Shown: positions 31,903-31,991 of the stretch, one piece after another | Numbering within the stretch: position 1 is the stretch's first letter | Layout: each line of letters starts with the position of its first letter | NCBI GenBank assembly: GCA_031963225.1 | Contig: JASSUD010000029.1 | Coordinates: 1-31,991, forward strand | Length of the DNA stretch: 31,991 nucleotides | Direction of reading: 5' to 3' | Origin: JASSUD01 sp031963225 | Lineage (GTDB): Bacteria; Pseudomonadota; Gammaproteobacteria; Burkholderiales; Burkholderiaceae | Position numbers and translations under genes: made by a program | The notes under the pieces: generated by a model | What the model was told of the DNA's origin: nothing | Databases searched by the model: none | What the model saw: only the letters and a program-made list of their open reading frames with translations

Positions 31903-31991
31903 TCATGCCATATGAGAGGGCAGACCCACTGCCCAGCGTTGCTCCAAGAGTCGTGTATTGACCGGGCTTAAGCCTTGCACTTCCCAGATAG
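31903..31991 (-). CDS. Possible partial gene end, unknown
   Basis: On the minus strand a frame is open from the window edge to TGA at 31903-31905. It encodes a plausible C-terminus including NTRLLEQRWAVGLPSHMA. It is too short to identify. It could be a further prophage moron or chromosomal DNA. Confidence 0.3.
   Translation of the reverse strand, partial: IWEVQGLSPVNTRLLEQRWAVGLPSHMA

Larger units (their letters stand above)
3483..31991. mobile_element. P2-like prophage (right end outside window)
   Basis: Starting right after the tRNA-fMet 3' end there is a tyrosine integrase, an early region and a nearly complete P2-type morphogenesis set. The set comprises D, U, T, E/E', FII, FI, H, I, J, W, V, S, R, Rz1, Rz, X, L, M, N, O and, divergently, P and Q. 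Gene order within the structural block follows P2, including the divergent P/O arrangement. No copy of the tRNA 3' end appears in 31856-31991, so the distal att site lies further right. P2 places its integrase and early genes beyond D with att between them. Here the early genes lie between integrase and D, so the integrated map is permuted. Confidence 0.93.

Noticed and set aside
31856..31991. cos site or distal att site after the portal gene
   Set aside because: No match to the P2 cos core and no copy of the tRNA 3' end is visible in this stretch.
1..31991. CRISPR arrays, rRNA genes
   Set aside because: No regularly spaced repeat series and no rRNA sequence were seen.

Overview
The window joins a short stretch of bacterial chromosome (about 1-3480) to a nearly complete P2-like prophage (about 3483 to beyond 31855). 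The chromosomal part holds a fused PabB-PabC gene, panC and an initiator tRNA gene. The PanC sequence (GKKDYQQL, the GWKPDYIAIR segment, the LGSTRLLDNLE end) looks like Burkholderiaceae. Together with the fairly AT-rich codon use, I suspect a host-associated betaproteobacterium such as a Mycoavidus/Glomeribacter relative. That identification is inference.

Layout. 1-50: a tandem repeat resembling an IS21-family end. 82-2084: pabBC (minus). 2096-2238: a REPIN-like element made of two inverted REP hairpins. 2275-3138: panC (minus). 3409-3482: tRNA-fMet (plus) with promoter and terminator. The prophage starts directly at the tRNA 3' end: integrase, an excisionase-like HTH protein overlapping it by 133 nt, a primase-helicase broken by one frameshift in a C4 run, a small unknown gene and an Ogr/Delta-type zinc-finger activator (all minus). 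A divergent HTH repressor (plus) follows.

The structural genes run on the minus strand, listed here in window order (reverse of transcription): D, U, T, E+E' (with the P2-type -1 frameshift), FII, FI, endolysin, holin, H, I, J, W, V. An accessory block follows at 20109-24292, and then S, R, Rz1, Rz, X, L, M, N and O. Genes P and Q (terminase ATPase and portal) read divergently on the plus strand, as in P2. The second attachment site is not visible, so the prophage probably runs past the window.

The accessory block sits in the S-V gap, where P2 carries lysogenic-conversion genes. It has (i) a HigB/HigA-like toxin-antitoxin pair behind a palindromic operator; (ii) a near-consensus promoter (TTGACA-N16-TAATAT) driving a structured leader that looks like a C4-type antisense immunity RNA. 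This leader has two hairpins with the same CTGTCAAA loop, and a segment complementary to the ribosome site of a following 48-codon ORF; (iii) directly downstream, a 348-aa helical protein with a hydrophobic hairpin and its own terminator; (iv) a second, similarly built 385-aa protein with its own promoter and terminator; and (v) a small ORF with an in-frame TGA. The two membrane-hairpin proteins resemble Inc-type effectors or two-part alpha-helical pore formers in architecture. Their placement behind a phage immunity-type RNA switch is the most novel feature I can see.

The lysis genes are split: spanins stay at the ancestral X-R position, while holin and endolysin lie between the tail fibre and tail sheath genes. 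No tail-fibre chaperone (gpG) is seen, and the fibre ends in a very glycine-rich tip.
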